Below, piece after piece: positions 33,301 through 40,614 of a DNA stretch of 64,000 nt. The stretch spans positions 5,816,001-5,880,000 of the forward strand of contig NZ_AP023439.1 in NCBI RefSeq assembly GCF_014701095.1, given 5' to 3'. The stretch is from Streptomyces tuirus. Its GTDB lineage: Bacteria; Actinomycetota; Actinomycetes; Streptomycetales; Streptomycetaceae. The position numbers and the translations under genes were made by a program. The notes under the pieces were generated by a model that saw nothing but the letters and a program-made list of their open reading frames with translations, did no database searches and was not told the origin of the DNA. How positions within the stretch are numbered: the first letter of the stretch is position 1; the number at the start of each line of letters is the position of its first letter.

Positions 33301-34430
33301 AACGCCCGCTCCTCCTCGACGAGCACCGACCGCTGCCCCGGCAGCCCCGGCCCCATGTAGCCCATCTCGCGCCCGCCCATGGCGTTGGGCTGCCCGGTCA
33401 GGGAGAACGGCCCGGCGCCCGGACGGCAGATCGCGCCCGTCGCCAGATGCAGGTTGACCAGGGAGTTGGTGTTCCAGGTGCCGTGCGTGGACTGGTTCAG
33501 GCCCATGGTCCAGCAGCTCATCCACCGCTGCCCGGCCGCGCCGATCAGGCGGGCGGCCTCCCGCAGATCGTCCTCCGCGATCCCGGTGATCTCCGCGACG
33601 GCGGCCGGGGCGTAGTCGTCGAGGAACCCGGGCAGCGCCTCCCAGCCCTCGGTGTGCGCGGCGACGAACGCCTCGTCCACATGCCCGCCGTCGTGCAGCA
33701 GCCGCAGCAGGCCGTTCAGCAGCGCGAGATCGGTACCCGGCCTGACCTGGAGGAACAGATCGGCCTTCGCCGCGGTCGCGGTCCGCCGTGGATCGACGAC
33801 GATCAGCTTGGCGCCCGCCTTGACCCGCTCCATCATCCGCAGGAAGAGAATCGGATGGCAGTCGGCCATGTTCGACCCGATGACGAGAAAGGCGTCCGCC
33901 CGGTCGAAGTCCTCGTACGAACCGGGCGGCCCGTCCGCACCCAGGGACAGCTTGTAGCCGGTGCCCGCGCTCGCCATGCACAGCCGCGAGTTCGACTCGA
34001 TGAGGTTGGTGCCCACGAACCCCTTGGCCAGCTTGTTCGCCAGATACTGCGCCTCCAGGCTCATCTGCCCGGAGACGTAGAAGGCCACCGCGTCCGGCCC
34101 GTGCTCGTCGACGATCGTCCGCAGCCGCGCCGCCGTCTCGGCGATCGCGTCGGCCACGGGCACGGGGCCCGCTTCCTCGCCGCGGTCGTCCCGGACCAGC
34201 GCGGTGGTCAGCCGCCCGGGCGCGGCCAGCATGTCGGCCGTGGTCGCGCCCTTGGTGCACAACCGTCCCGCGTTCGCCGGATGCGCCTTGTCACCGGACG
34301 CCTTCAGCACCGTGCGCCGCCCGTCCGGGCCCGCCCCCACGTCCAGCACGAGACCGCAGCCGACCCCGCAATACGAGCAGACGGTGCGCACCTGCCGCGT
34401 GTCCGGCCGGCTTCCGGGGGTCGAGTTCAT
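30309..34430 (-). CDS. assimilatory nitrate reductase fused to CysJ-like NADPH flavoprotein
   Basis: 1373 residues from the ATG at 34428-34430; the extra upstream codons of the longer frame overlap likely operators. Residues 1-700 are the molybdenum bis-MGD enzyme: [4Fe-4S] ligands Cys18, Cys21, Cys25 and Cys58 (CSYCGVGC, GRLCTKG), the RLCMASAG cysteine near 151 that should bind molybdenum, and a C-terminal dinucleotide-binding domain with LNTGRVQHQWHTLTK. A Pro/Ala linker with a 16-residue duplication (VASPTP units) leads to a flavodoxin domain from about 832 (WASQTGNAQEFA), a FAD-binding domain (from about 985; RLYSISSSP) and a NADPH-binding end (FYVCGDASRMAKDVD, KRYVRDVY). One polypeptide can thus pass electrons from NADPH through FAD, FMN and Fe-S to nitrate. 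Databases call such Streptomyces proteins bifunctional nitrate reductase/sulfite reductase flavoprotein. Confidence 0.9.
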   Translation of the reverse strand: MNSTPGSRPDTRQVRTVCSYCGVGCGLVLDVGAGPDGRRTVLKASGDKAHPANAGRLCTKGATTADMLAAPGRLTTALVRDDRGEEAGPVPVADAIAETAARLRTIVDEHGPDAVAFYVSGQMSLEAQYLANKLAKGFVGTNLIESNSRLCMASAGTGYKLSLGADGPPGSYEDFDRADAFLVIGSNMADCHPILFLRMMERVKAGAKLIVVDPRRTATAAKADLFLQVRPGTDLALLNGLLRLLHDGGHVDEAFVAAHTEGWEALPGFLDDYAPAAVAEITGIAEDDLREAARLIGAAGQRWMSCWTMGLNQSTHGTWNTNSLVNLHLATGAICRPGAGPFSLTGQPNAMGGREMGYMGPGLPGQRSVLVEEERAFTEDVWELPPGTLRPDGSGQGTVDMFRRMADREIKACWIICTNPVASVANRRTVIEGLEAAEFVVTQDVFADTETNAYADVVLPAAMWTEAEGVFVNSERTLTLAPAAADPPGEARADWRIIAEVACAMGYEKGFSYDSAEQVFEEIRRFFNPRTGWDLRGVTYERLRETPVQWPAAREDGPERNPVRYVGDEGLRFPTDSGRAVFFARPHLPAAEMPDDDYPFVLNTGRVQHQWHTLTKTGKVAKLTKLNPGPFVELHPQDAAALGVADGDLVEVASRRGRAVLPAVVTDRVRPGGCFAPFHWNDLFGEYLSINAVTSDAVDPVSFQPEFKVCAVSLSRVASPTPAPEAKVESGKVASPTPVPEAPALTPAAVTPGGVDPFGIEPSPPPVLSAQERRYLTGFLAGLGSGAPGVPVLPPDAPFSPEHALWVNGVLAGMYSRTGAPAPQDDRPAGREIVVLWASQTGNAQEFATATAERLTSTGHRTTLVGMDDADVGTLARTADLLFITSTFGDGDAPDNGSGFWDALRGEGAPRLDGVRYAVLAFGDSSYDDFCGHGRRLDARLDELGGVRLAPRTDCEPEFEPSAGKWLDQVLSALGERSAAPAEGSGAPAEWAVAPAGKPRPGSRPVTTARLAGNRLLSGDGAGKEVRRFTFDTSGTDLAYEAGDALGVRPVNAPSLVAEWLAVTGVDAGSAVTVGGVGEVPFGEALHRHLDITGITPDLLRFVAERARDKHELRRLLRPDNKDGLAQWSWGRQAVDVLAEYAVRAGAEEWAGVLRRLQPRLYSISSSPLADPRRVALTVSVVRYENLHGRARGGVCSPYLADAGPDTEVPVFVQRSPHFRPPADASTPMVMVGPGTGVAPFVGFLEERRALGHRARNWLFFGEQHRATDFYYEDELTALLDEGTLTRLDTAFSRDQRNKVYVQDRMREHGPELWHWLCEGARFYVCGDASRMAKDVDRALRDVARAHGGLGEAEAAAYVKQLAAEKRYVRDVY
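32217..32283 (-). repeat. 48-bp-period duplication in the nitrate reductase linker
   Basis: The block GGGCGTCGGCGACGCCACC occurs at 32217-32235 and 32265-32283. It encodes two VASPTP(A/V)PEA units in the interdomain linker, so the linker length may vary between strains. Confidence 0.6.
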
Positions 34431-34452
34431 GCCCCGACGGTACGAATCGCCC

Positions 34453-34500
34453 GTTACGCCTCTGTCACACGGCTTGATCATCGGGCGTTACGCCCGTCAC
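34453..34500 (-). promoter_or_regulatory. repeated GlnR-like operator upstream of nitrate reductase
   Basis: On the minus strand GTGAC-6 bases-GTAAC (34453-34468) matches the a- and b-half-sites gTnAC-n6-GnAAC described for the nitrogen regulator GlnR. A second GTGAC-4 bases-GTAAC copy lies at 34487-34500, and both are preceded by GT, giving a 34-bp-phased direct repeat. The position just upstream of a nitrate assimilation gene fits GlnR control. Confidence 0.55.
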
Positions 34501-34629
34501 ACAGCCGCCTTCCGGCCGTTGTGAGGTGCATTGAGGTCGCGGAGCGTGTCGCTGTTGGGCCGAACGGGTGACTCTGCGCAAGAATTGCCCGATGCAGACA
34601 GCGAGTGCGATCCAGGACGGAGCATGCCG

Positions 34630-35019
34630 GTGAACAGCCACGATGTCACCGACGAACAGTGGGAGGGGCTCGCCCAGGTCGTACCGCTGCGGGGCCGGGA
34701 CGCCTGGCCGTCCGCCGTCGGGCACCGGTCCATACCCGAAGCCGAGACGGAGACCCGCCGCCGTTTCGTCGTCCTGCGCGTGAACGTCTTCGCCGACGCC
34801 CGCGACGTCGCCGAGCGGCTGATGGCGGGCGTCCCCGTCCTCCTCGACCTCACCGGCGCGGAGACGGAGGTCGCCAAACGCGTCCTCGACTTCAGCACGG
34901 GTGTTGTCTTCGGCCTGGCGAGCGGGATGCACCGGGTGGACCGCAACGTGTTCCTGCTGACGCCGGCGGGCACCGAGGTGACCGGGTTGATGGAGGGAGC
35001 GGGCCTCCCCGGGGTGTGA
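34630..35019 (+). CDS. SepF-like protein
   Basis: About 129 residues. The GTG at 34630 lies seven bases after CGGAG; an ATG at 34624 in the same frame is too close to that box but cannot be excluded. The fold shown by RRRFVVLRVNVFADARDVAERL, split here as RRRFVVLRVNVF and ADARDVAERLMAGVPVLLDL, followed by DFSTGVVFGLASGMHRV and NVFLLTPAG, is the compact SepF domain that binds FtsZ. It lacks the N-terminal membrane-binding helix of classical SepF. Streptomyces carry several SepF paralogues; this one lies outside the division cluster. It is divergent from nitrate reductase. Confidence 0.7.
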   Translation: MNSHDVTDEQWEGLAQVVPLRGRDAWPSAVGHRSIPEAETETRRRFVVLRVNVFADARDVAERLMAGVPVLLDLTGAETEVAKRVLDFSTGVVFGLASGMHRVDRNVFLLTPAGTEVTGLMEGAGLPGV

Positions 35020-35026
35020 CGCAGCC

Positions 35027-35190
35027 GTGACCGCAGGAGTGGCCGTAGACGTGGCCGTAGGCATGACCCAGGCACGACCCAGGCCTGACCGCAGACTGGC
35101 CGTAGGCATGCCCCCAGGCATGACCGCAGACGCGCCCCCGGTCGCCCCCAGTCCGTCCCCCCAGTCATGACCGCAGCCGTGACCGTAGCT
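35027..35190. repeat. degenerate 12-bp-period repeat patch
   Basis: Directly after the SepF-like stop, units such as GTGACCGCAGGA, GTGGCCGTAGAC, GTGGCCGTAGGC, ATGACCGCAGAC and GTGACCGTAGCT follow each other with an 11-12 base period, interrupted by a C-rich stretch at 35131-35163. No gene is supported on either strand. It may be slippage-generated DNA or a protein-binding array. Confidence 0.6.
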
Positions 35191-35253
35191 CGATCGTAGG
35201 AAGCCCCGGAGACGGAACGGTTCGTCCTGCCGGCGGAGCCCTACCGTCCGGAC

Positions 35254-36390
35254 ATGACCCAGCCCGCCCTCCCCGACCGCCCTCGCATCACCGAACTGCG
35301 CCTGTCCGCCTTCACCACCCACCGCCGCGCCGCGTTCCCGCTCGGGCCCCTCACCCTCCTCGCCGGGCCCAGTGGCTGTGGCAAGACCAGCGCGCTGCGG
35401 GCGTACGAGGCCCTCGCCCGGCTCGGCGGCGGCGCGGAGCTCGGCGAGGCGTTCCCCGACCCCGTCTCCTGCGTACCGGAACGGGCCCGGCCCGACGCGC
35501 AGCGCCGCCGCGGCTTCCGCATCGGCTGCACGGCCGACGGCCCCGCGGGCCCGGTCCGGCTCGACATGGCCGTACAGGCCGAGCCCGAACTGCGCGTCGT
35601 GGGCGAGCGGTTGTCCGCCGACGGACTGGTCCTCCTGGAGACCGCCCTGCGCGACCCGGGCAAGCGCGCCGTGCAGGCCGCCTGGCACACGGCCGGGCCG
35701 ACACCGGTGACCCGCGGCCCGCTCCCGGACGACCGGCTCGGCACCGCCCTGCTGCCGCTGCGCGTGGCGGGCAGGACACCCGGGCAGCGCAGGGTGCTGG
35801 CGGCCGCCGAGCAGATGGTCGTCGCCCTGCGCTCGGCCTTCGCCTGCGACCCCGAGCCCGCCCGCATGCGCGGCCCCGTCACGGCCGGTTCCGGCCACCT
35901 GCTCGGCGGCTGCGGCAATCTCGCCGACGTGCTGTGGCGCACCCGCGCCGAGTGCGGGCGGCGGCACGCGCAGTTGGTCGCGGCGGTGCGAGCCGGCTGC
36001 GCCGGGCCGGTGGCGGATGTGCTCGCCCGGGCGGAGGAGACCACGGGGACGATCCGCGCCGTACTCGACCGGGGCGACGGTGTCGTTACGGACCTGCGCC
36101 GCCTCGGCGACGGCGAACTGCGCTACGTGGCCCTCGCGCTGGTGCTGCTCACGGGGCCGGGCGTGCTGGAGGTCGACCCGGCGGGCGAGGTGCCCGCCGC
36201 GCTCCAGACGCTCACGGTCCTCGCCGACGGCTTCGACCGGGGCCTGGACGGGCGGCAGCGGCTGGAACTGCTGCGGCTGGCGGCCCGGATGTGCGAGCGC
36301 GGGCACATCCGGCTGGTCGGCGCGGTCAGCGACGGCTCCTGGGCTGCGGGGACGCGGGGAGCCACGGTGGTACACCTGGACCGTGACTGA
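35254..36390 (+). CDS. AAA/ABC-type ATP-binding protein (RecF/SMC-like ATPase)
   Basis: 378 residues. The N-terminal strand ITELRLSAFTTHRRAAFPLG followed by Walker A AGPSGCGKTS near residue 42 is typical of RecF/OLD/SMC-like stand-alone ATPases. The signature/Walker B half is seen late (RRLGDGELRYVALALVLL, GVLEVDPAGE); the aspartate or glutamate normally following Walker B is not obvious. Arginine-rich middle. No nuclease (Toprim) domain is visible. It overlaps the next gene, a MazG-like pyrophosphohydrolase, by 8 bases, so they are translationally coupled and may act on nucleotides or DNA together. Confidence 0.7.
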   Translation: MTQPALPDRPRITELRLSAFTTHRRAAFPLGPLTLLAGPSGCGKTSALRAYEALARLGGGAELGEAFPDPVSCVPERARPDAQRRRGFRIGCTADGPAGPVRLDMAVQAEPELRVVGERLSADGLVLLETALRDPGKRAVQAAWHTAGPTPVTRGPLPDDRLGTALLPLRVAGRTPGQRRVLAAAEQMVVALRSAFACDPEPARMRGPVTAGSGHLLGGCGNLADVLWRTRAECGRRHAQLVAAVRAGCAGPVADVLARAEETTGTIRAVLDRGDGVVTDLRRLGDGELRYVALALVLLTGPGVLEVDPAGEVPAALQTLTVLADGFDRGLDGRQRLELLRLAARMCERGHIRLVGAVSDGSWAAGTRGATVVHLDRD

Positions 36391-36706
36391 TCCCCTGGAC
36401 GTGGCCGGACTGCAACGGCGCCTGGCCGATTTCGCGGCCGCGCGGAACTGGCAGCAGTACCACAACCCCAAGAACCTGGTCTCCGCGCTCAGCGTGGAGA
36501 CCTCCGAACTGGTCGAGATCTTCCAGTGGTTGACGCCCGAGGAGTCGGCCCGGGTCATGGCCGACCCGGACACCGCGCACCGCGTCACCGACGAGGTGGC
36601 CGACGTGCTCGCGTATCTGCTCCAGCTGTGCGAGGTGCTCGGCATCGACCCGCTGGCCGCGCTGAACGCGAAGATCGACCGGAACGAGCGGAGGTTCCCG
36701 ATCTAG
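36383..36706 (+). CDS. MazG-like nucleotide pyrophosphohydrolase
   Basis: 107 residues from the GTG at 36383 within the end of the ATPase gene. It shows the all-alpha NTP pyrophosphatase signature: ETSELVEIFQWL provides the E-x-x-E pair and DEVADVLAYLLQL the E-x-x-D pair that bind magnesium. The beginning LQRRLADFAAARNWQQYHNP is typical of the short MazG-related (RS21-C6/dCTPase-like) group. It hydrolyses (d)NTPs to monophosphates. The longer open frame from 36017 is only antisense-like extension through the ATPase gene. Confidence 0.85.
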   Translation: MTDPLDVAGLQRRLADFAAARNWQQYHNPKNLVSALSVETSELVEIFQWLTPEESARVMADPDTAHRVTDEVADVLAYLLQLCEVLGIDPLAALNAKIDRNERRFPI

Positions 36707-36916
36707 CACCATGCCCCGCCCACGGATTCCATGGCTTGGAGCGACCAAATCCGCTTGTACGCTGCGTAGTCAAATCACAGGTTGAATCCGAATCGTTGTC
36801 CGCAATTTTCCGCCTTCCTCTGGCTTTTCGTCTCACACCCCTTAACTCTGGGTAGTGAACAAGGGAGTGCGGGCAGAAGGACGCGCACAGCGCGTCGGAC
36901 AAGACGGGGGCAGCGC

Positions 36917-37387
36917 ATGGACGCGGTGCGGCTCATCGTGACGAGCAGGCGGTCCCTGGCGGCGGGCGGCGACGCGCGGGAGACCCTGGCCGAGGTGTGG
37001 CAGGCGCAGGCCCTCGCGCAGGCCATAGGCAGCCGCCTGGCCGTCGCCGGACCACCCGAACTGCGCGGCGAGGCACTGGGGTTGACGGAGCTGGCGGGCC
37101 GGGGCTGCGGCGTCCTCGACCCGCCCGAACTGGGCCCCGGTGAGCTGCGGGCGGGCCAGCTCACCGAGTTGGGCGACGCCCGCCACACCCTGATGTACCT
37201 CGGCGGTCTCCTCGGCGAGGTCGGCATCGCCCTCGTCGCCCTGGCCAGCGCCGCCGGCGACGAGGGCACGTACTGGCAGTGCATGGAGGCCATCGACGCG
37301 GCGGACGAGTCCCGCGACCGCGTCCGGGAGATGCTCCGCAGACTCGCCGACCGGGAACAGACGCTGCCGGAGAGGGAGGCGGGGTGA
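36917..37387 (+). CDS. conserved Streptomyces protein of unknown function (DUF6099-like)
   Basis: 156 residues, ATG with GGGGG six bases upstream. Begins MDAVRLIVTSRRSLAAGGDA and is almost wholly helical, with AQALAQAIGSRLAVAGPP and TLMYLGGLLGEVGIALVALA segments. It resembles the small actinobacterial family DUF6099 as I remember it; this cannot be verified here. A less GC-rich upstream stretch (36730-36860) likely contains its promoter. The protein is probably soluble; no catalytic motif is seen. Confidence 0.55.
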   Translation: MDAVRLIVTSRRSLAAGGDARETLAEVWQAQALAQAIGSRLAVAGPPELRGEALGLTELAGRGCGVLDPPELGPGELRAGQLTELGDARHTLMYLGGLLGEVGIALVALASAAGDEGTYWQCMEAIDAADESRDRVREMLRRLADREQTLPEREAG

Positions 37388-37433
37388 AGCGGGGTAAGAC
37401 GGGCGGGGAGAGCCCCTGACCCGCCCGCCCCTC

Positions 37434-37656
37434 AGGGCCTGTCGTTTGGATCAGGTCGCAGACGCGGGGCCTGGCACGCGCATCTGCCGCGTTGTCGTCA
37501 GTCGCCGACTCCCCCACGCTCGACTGCGCTCGCGCGGGAGGGACCCCCATCGCGTCGACTCCCTCCTTCGCCTTGCAGCTCCACGCACCAGGCCCCGCTC
37601 ACCGGCATCGAGGAGCACCGCCGATTCCCTGCGACCTGATCCAAACCACAGGCCCT
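37434..37656. mobile_element. 223-bp MITE with 28-bp terminal inverted repeats
   Basis: AGGGCCTGTCGTTTGGATCA plus GGTCGCAG at 37434-37461 reappears inverted at 37629-37656 with a single mismatch in 28 (C/G at the tenth base). The ends resemble those of common Streptomyces insertion sequences of the DDE type. The interior is non-coding and includes a hairpin (CTCCC ... GGGAG, 37509-37540). There is no transposase gene, so it is a non-autonomous element mobilised in trans. No clear target duplication is visible. Confidence 0.75.
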
Positions 37657-37828
37657 AACCCGCCCGTTCCTCCTCGACGACCCGGCGTTCGGCATCCCCC
37701 GCCGCCTGAAGGTCCGCGTCCAACGCCGACAGGTCCGCGTTCAACGCCGCCATCAGTTCCTCCATCTGCTGCAACAGCCCTTTCGGCTGCCCGGTCCCGC
37801 TCTGCTGCGGCACGCTCTCTTCGGACAT
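37655..37828 (-). CDS. small acidic coiled-coil protein; stop codon contributed by MITE edge
   Basis: 57 residues from the ATG at 37826-37828, preceded by GAGGAGG five bases upstream. Sequence begins MSEESVPQQSGTGQPKG, then a single amphipathic helix with heptads (LLQQMEELMAALNADLSALD) and ends VVEEERAG. The TAG stop at 37655-37657 straddles the outer end of the MITE inverted repeat, so the original C-terminus may have been longer. No function recognised. Confidence 0.6.
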   Translation of the reverse strand: MSEESVPQQSGTGQPKGLLQQMEELMAALNADLSALDADLQAAGDAERRVVEEERAG

Positions 37829-38062
37829 GACGGCCTCCTCGGCCCCCGGCCCCCGGGGGAGGCCGACGCGGGTGACGCCCCGGCGGTCCACCCCCCGGCG
37901 CGGAAGCCGGGGGCTCCGGCTCCGCCCGAGCCAACGATCACCGTCGGGGCCGGTCACTGGCCGGGCCGGGCGGCGGCTGCGGTATTGACGTAATTTCACC
38001 CGACCGGGGACCGGCGTGGACGGGGGGACCGATCTCGTGATCGTCCACCGGGGCGGTGCAGG

Positions 38063-38995
38063 ATGGAGGACATGGATCTTCGCATCTTCACCGAGCCCCA
38101 GCAGGGCGCCACCTACGACACTTTGCTCGCCGTCGCCAAGGCCACCGAAGACCTCGGCTTCGACGCCTTCTTCCGCTCCGACCACTACCTCCGCATGGGC
38201 AGCGTGGACGGCCTGCCCGGCCCCACCGACGCCTGGATCACCCTGGCCGGACTCGCCCGCGAGACCAAGCGCATCCGGCTCGGCACCCTGATGACCGCCG
38301 GCACCTTCAGGCTGCCCGGCGTGCTCGCCATCCAGGTCGCCCAGGTCGACCAGATGTCCGGCGGCCGGGTCGAACTCGGCCTCGGCGCGGGCTGGTTCGA
38401 GGAGGAACACAAGGCCTACGGCATCCCCTTCCCCAAGGATAAGTTCGCCCGCCTCGAGGAGCAGCTGGAGATCGTCACCGGTCTGTGGGCGACGGACCCC
38501 GGCAAGACCTTCGACTTCCACGGCACCTACTACGACCTCACGGACTCTCCCGCCCTGCCCAAGCCGGCGCAGCGGAAGATCCCCGTGCTCGTCGGCGGCC
38601 ACGGCCCGTCCCGCACCCCGCGGCTGGCCGCCAAGTACGCCGACGAGTTCAACATGCCCTTCGCCTCCGTCGAGGACAGCGCGCGCCAGTTCGGCCGGGT
38701 GCGCGCCGCCGCCGAGGAGGCCGGCCGCGGCGGCGACGACCTGACCTACTCCAACGCCCTCGTCGTCTGCGTCGGCCGGGACGAGGCGGAGATCGCCCGC
38801 CGGGCCGCCGCGATCGGCCGCGAGGTGGACGAGCTGAAGCTCAACGGCCTGGCCGGCTCCCCGTCCGAGGTCGTCGACAAGATCGGCCGCTACGCCGAGG
38901 CCGGCTCGAGCCGCATCTACCTCCAGGTCCTCGACCTTGAGGACCTCGACCACCTGGAGCTGATCTCCGCACAGGTGCAGGCTCAGCTGTCGTAG
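38063..38995 (+). CDS. F420-dependent LLM-class oxidoreductase (TIGR03560-like)
   Basis: 310 residues. A luciferase-like TIM barrel with RIFTEPQQGATYDTLL at the start, GFDAFFRSDHYLRMG, LGTLMTAGTFRLPGVLAIQV and GGRVELGLGAGWFEEEHKAYG, the last being the diagnostic F420-LLM motif; IPVLVGGHGPSRTPRLAAKYADE follows in two parts. These enzymes use cofactor F420 rather than FMN. An alternative start is the ATG at 38072, but GGAGG would then be only two bases away. A strong terminator follows. Substrate unknown; monocistronic. Confidence 0.82.
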   Translation: MEDMDLRIFTEPQQGATYDTLLAVAKATEDLGFDAFFRSDHYLRMGSVDGLPGPTDAWITLAGLARETKRIRLGTLMTAGTFRLPGVLAIQVAQVDQMSGGRVELGLGAGWFEEEHKAYGIPFPKDKFARLEEQLEIVTGLWATDPGKTFDFHGTYYDLTDSPALPKPAQRKIPVLVGGHGPSRTPRLAAKYADEFNMPFASVEDSARQFGRVRAAAEEAGRGGDDLTYSNALVVCVGRDEAEIARRAAAIGREVDELKLNGLAGSPSEVVDKIGRYAEAGSSRIYLQVLDLEDLDHLELISAQVQAQLS

Positions 38996-39071
38996 GGGCC
39001 CGCCGAGGCGCCCTCGATAAACGAAGGCGCTGGTGGGCACAGGTGTGCGAAGCTGAGGACGTCGTCCTGCC

Positions 39072-39101
39072 GAGCCCCCAGGATCACCGTCCTGGGGGCT
39101 C
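39072..39101 (+). terminator. hairpin terminator before hen1
   Basis: GAGCCCCCAGGA and TCCTGGGGGCTC form a perfect 12-bp stem around TCACCG. It lies 76 bases after the LLM gene and 49 bases before the Hen1 start. Confidence 0.8.
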
Positions 39102-39150
39102 TCGCACGTACGGCACGGAAAACATCCACCCAGCCGGAGAGGCCCTCCGC

Positions 39151-40614
39151 ATGTTCCTGACGATCACCACCACCGGCACGCCCGAACGCCCCGCCACCGA
39201 CCTCGGCTACCTGCTGCACAAGCATCCCGACAAGGCGCAGGCGTTCTCCACCTCCTACGGCACGGCCCACGTCCTCTACCCCGAGGCCGAAGCCGGGCGC
39301 TGCACGGCGGCGCTGCTGCTGGAGGTCGACGCGGTGGCACTCGTCAGGCGCGGCAAGGGCAAGGGCCGCGGCGGCGCCCCGGACGCGGCCCTCGCGCAGT
39401 ACGTCAACGACCGCCCCTACGCGGCCTCCTCCCTGCTCGCCGTGGCGCTCAGCAGCGTCTTCTCCAGCGCGATGAAGGGCGTCTGCAACGCCAGGCCGGA
39501 GCTGCCCGCCCAGGCCAGGCCGCTGCGCGTCGAGGTGCCCGCACTGCCCGCCCGCGGCGGCCCCGGCCTCGTACGGAAGCTCTTCGAGCCGCTCGGCTGG
39601 ACCGTCACGGCGGAGCCGGTGCCGCTGGACAGCGACTTCCCCGCGTGGGGCGACTCGCGGTACGTGCGCCTCGTCCTGGAATCGGACACGCTCACCCTCG
39701 CCGAGGCTTTGCGCCATCTGTACGTCCTGCTCCCCGTCCTCGACGACGCCAAGCACTACTGGGTCGCCCCCGACGAGGTCGACAAGTTGCTGCGCGTCGG
39801 TGAGGGCTGGCTGCCCGGCCACCCGGAGCAGCGGCTGATCACCAGCCGCTACCTCTCGCGCCGCTGGGCGCTGACCCGCCAGGCCACCGAGCGCCTGGAG
39901 CTGGTGCGGCTCGCCGAGACCGACGACAGCGAGGTCGAGGAGATCGACAACGCCGTCGAGGCGGAGACCGAGGCCGAGGAGAAGCCGACCCCGCTGGCCG
40001 TGCGGCGCCGCGAGGCGATCGTCACGGCGCTGAGGCAGTCCGGAGCCGCCCGGGTCCTCGATCTCGGCTGCGGACAGGGCCAGTTGGTGCAGACGCTGCT
40101 CAAGGACCCGGCGTTCACCGAGATCGTCGGCGTGGACGTGTCCATGCGCGCGCTCACCATCGCCTCCCGGCGACTCAAACTGGACCGCATGGGCGAGCGG
40201 CAGGCCTCGCGCGTCCAGCTCTTCCAGGGCTCGCTCGCGTACACCGACGTCCGGCTCAAGGGCTACGACGCCGCCGTGCTCAGCGAGGTGATCGAGCACC
40301 TCGACCTGCCCCGGCTGCCCGCCCTGGAGTACGCGGTGTTCGGCTCGGCGCGTCCGAGGACGGTCCTCGTGACCACCCCGAACGTCGAGTACAACGTGCG
40401 CTGGGAATCCCTCCCGGCCGGCCACGTCCGGCACGGCGACCACCGCTTCGAGTGGACCCGGGCGGAGTTCCGCACCTGGGCCGGGGCGGTGGCCGAACGG
40501 CACGGATACGGCGTCGCGTTCGAGCCGATCGGCCCCGACGACCCGGAGGTGGGTCCGCCCACCCAGATGGCCGTATTCACCCTGACCACGCCGAAGGAGG
40601 CGAAGGCGGCATGA
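39151..40614 (+). CDS. hen1: Hen1 3'-terminal RNA ribose 2'-O-methyltransferase
   Basis: 487 residues, ATG with GGAGAGG eight bases upstream. Residues 1-240 are the bacterial Hen1 N-terminal domain (MFLTITTTGTPERPATDLGY), which activates the Pnkp ligase. From about 290 comes the SAM methyltransferase: VLDLGCGQGQL near 302, EVIEHLD near 380 with the metal-binding Glu/Glu/His, and a further histidine in GHVRHGDHRFEW near 424. It marks the 3' end at a repaired RNA break so that the same site cannot be cut again. Its stop overlaps the start of pnkp (ATGA), the conserved RNA-repair operon. Confidence 0.93.
   Translation: MFLTITTTGTPERPATDLGYLLHKHPDKAQAFSTSYGTAHVLYPEAEAGRCTAALLLEVDAVALVRRGKGKGRGGAPDAALAQYVNDRPYAASSLLAVALSSVFSSAMKGVCNARPELPAQARPLRVEVPALPARGGPGLVRKLFEPLGWTVTAEPVPLDSDFPAWGDSRYVRLVLESDTLTLAEALRHLYVLLPVLDDAKHYWVAPDEVDKLLRVGEGWLPGHPEQRLITSRYLSRRWALTRQATERLELVRLAETDDSEVEEIDNAVEAETEAEEKPTPLAVRRREAIVTALRQSGAARVLDLGCGQGQLVQTLLKDPAFTEIVGVDVSMRALTIASRRLKLDRMGERQASRVQLFQGSLAYTDVRLKGYDAAVLSEVIEHLDLPRLPALEYAVFGSARPRTVLVTTPNVEYNVRWESLPAGHVRHGDHRFEWTRAEFRTWAGAVAERHGYGVAFEPIGPDDPEVGPPTQMAVFTLTTPKEAKAA

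Noticed and set aside
37509..37540. CTCCC...GGGAG hairpin considered as an independent terminator or REP element
   Set aside because: It lies inside the MITE and is best described as part of it.
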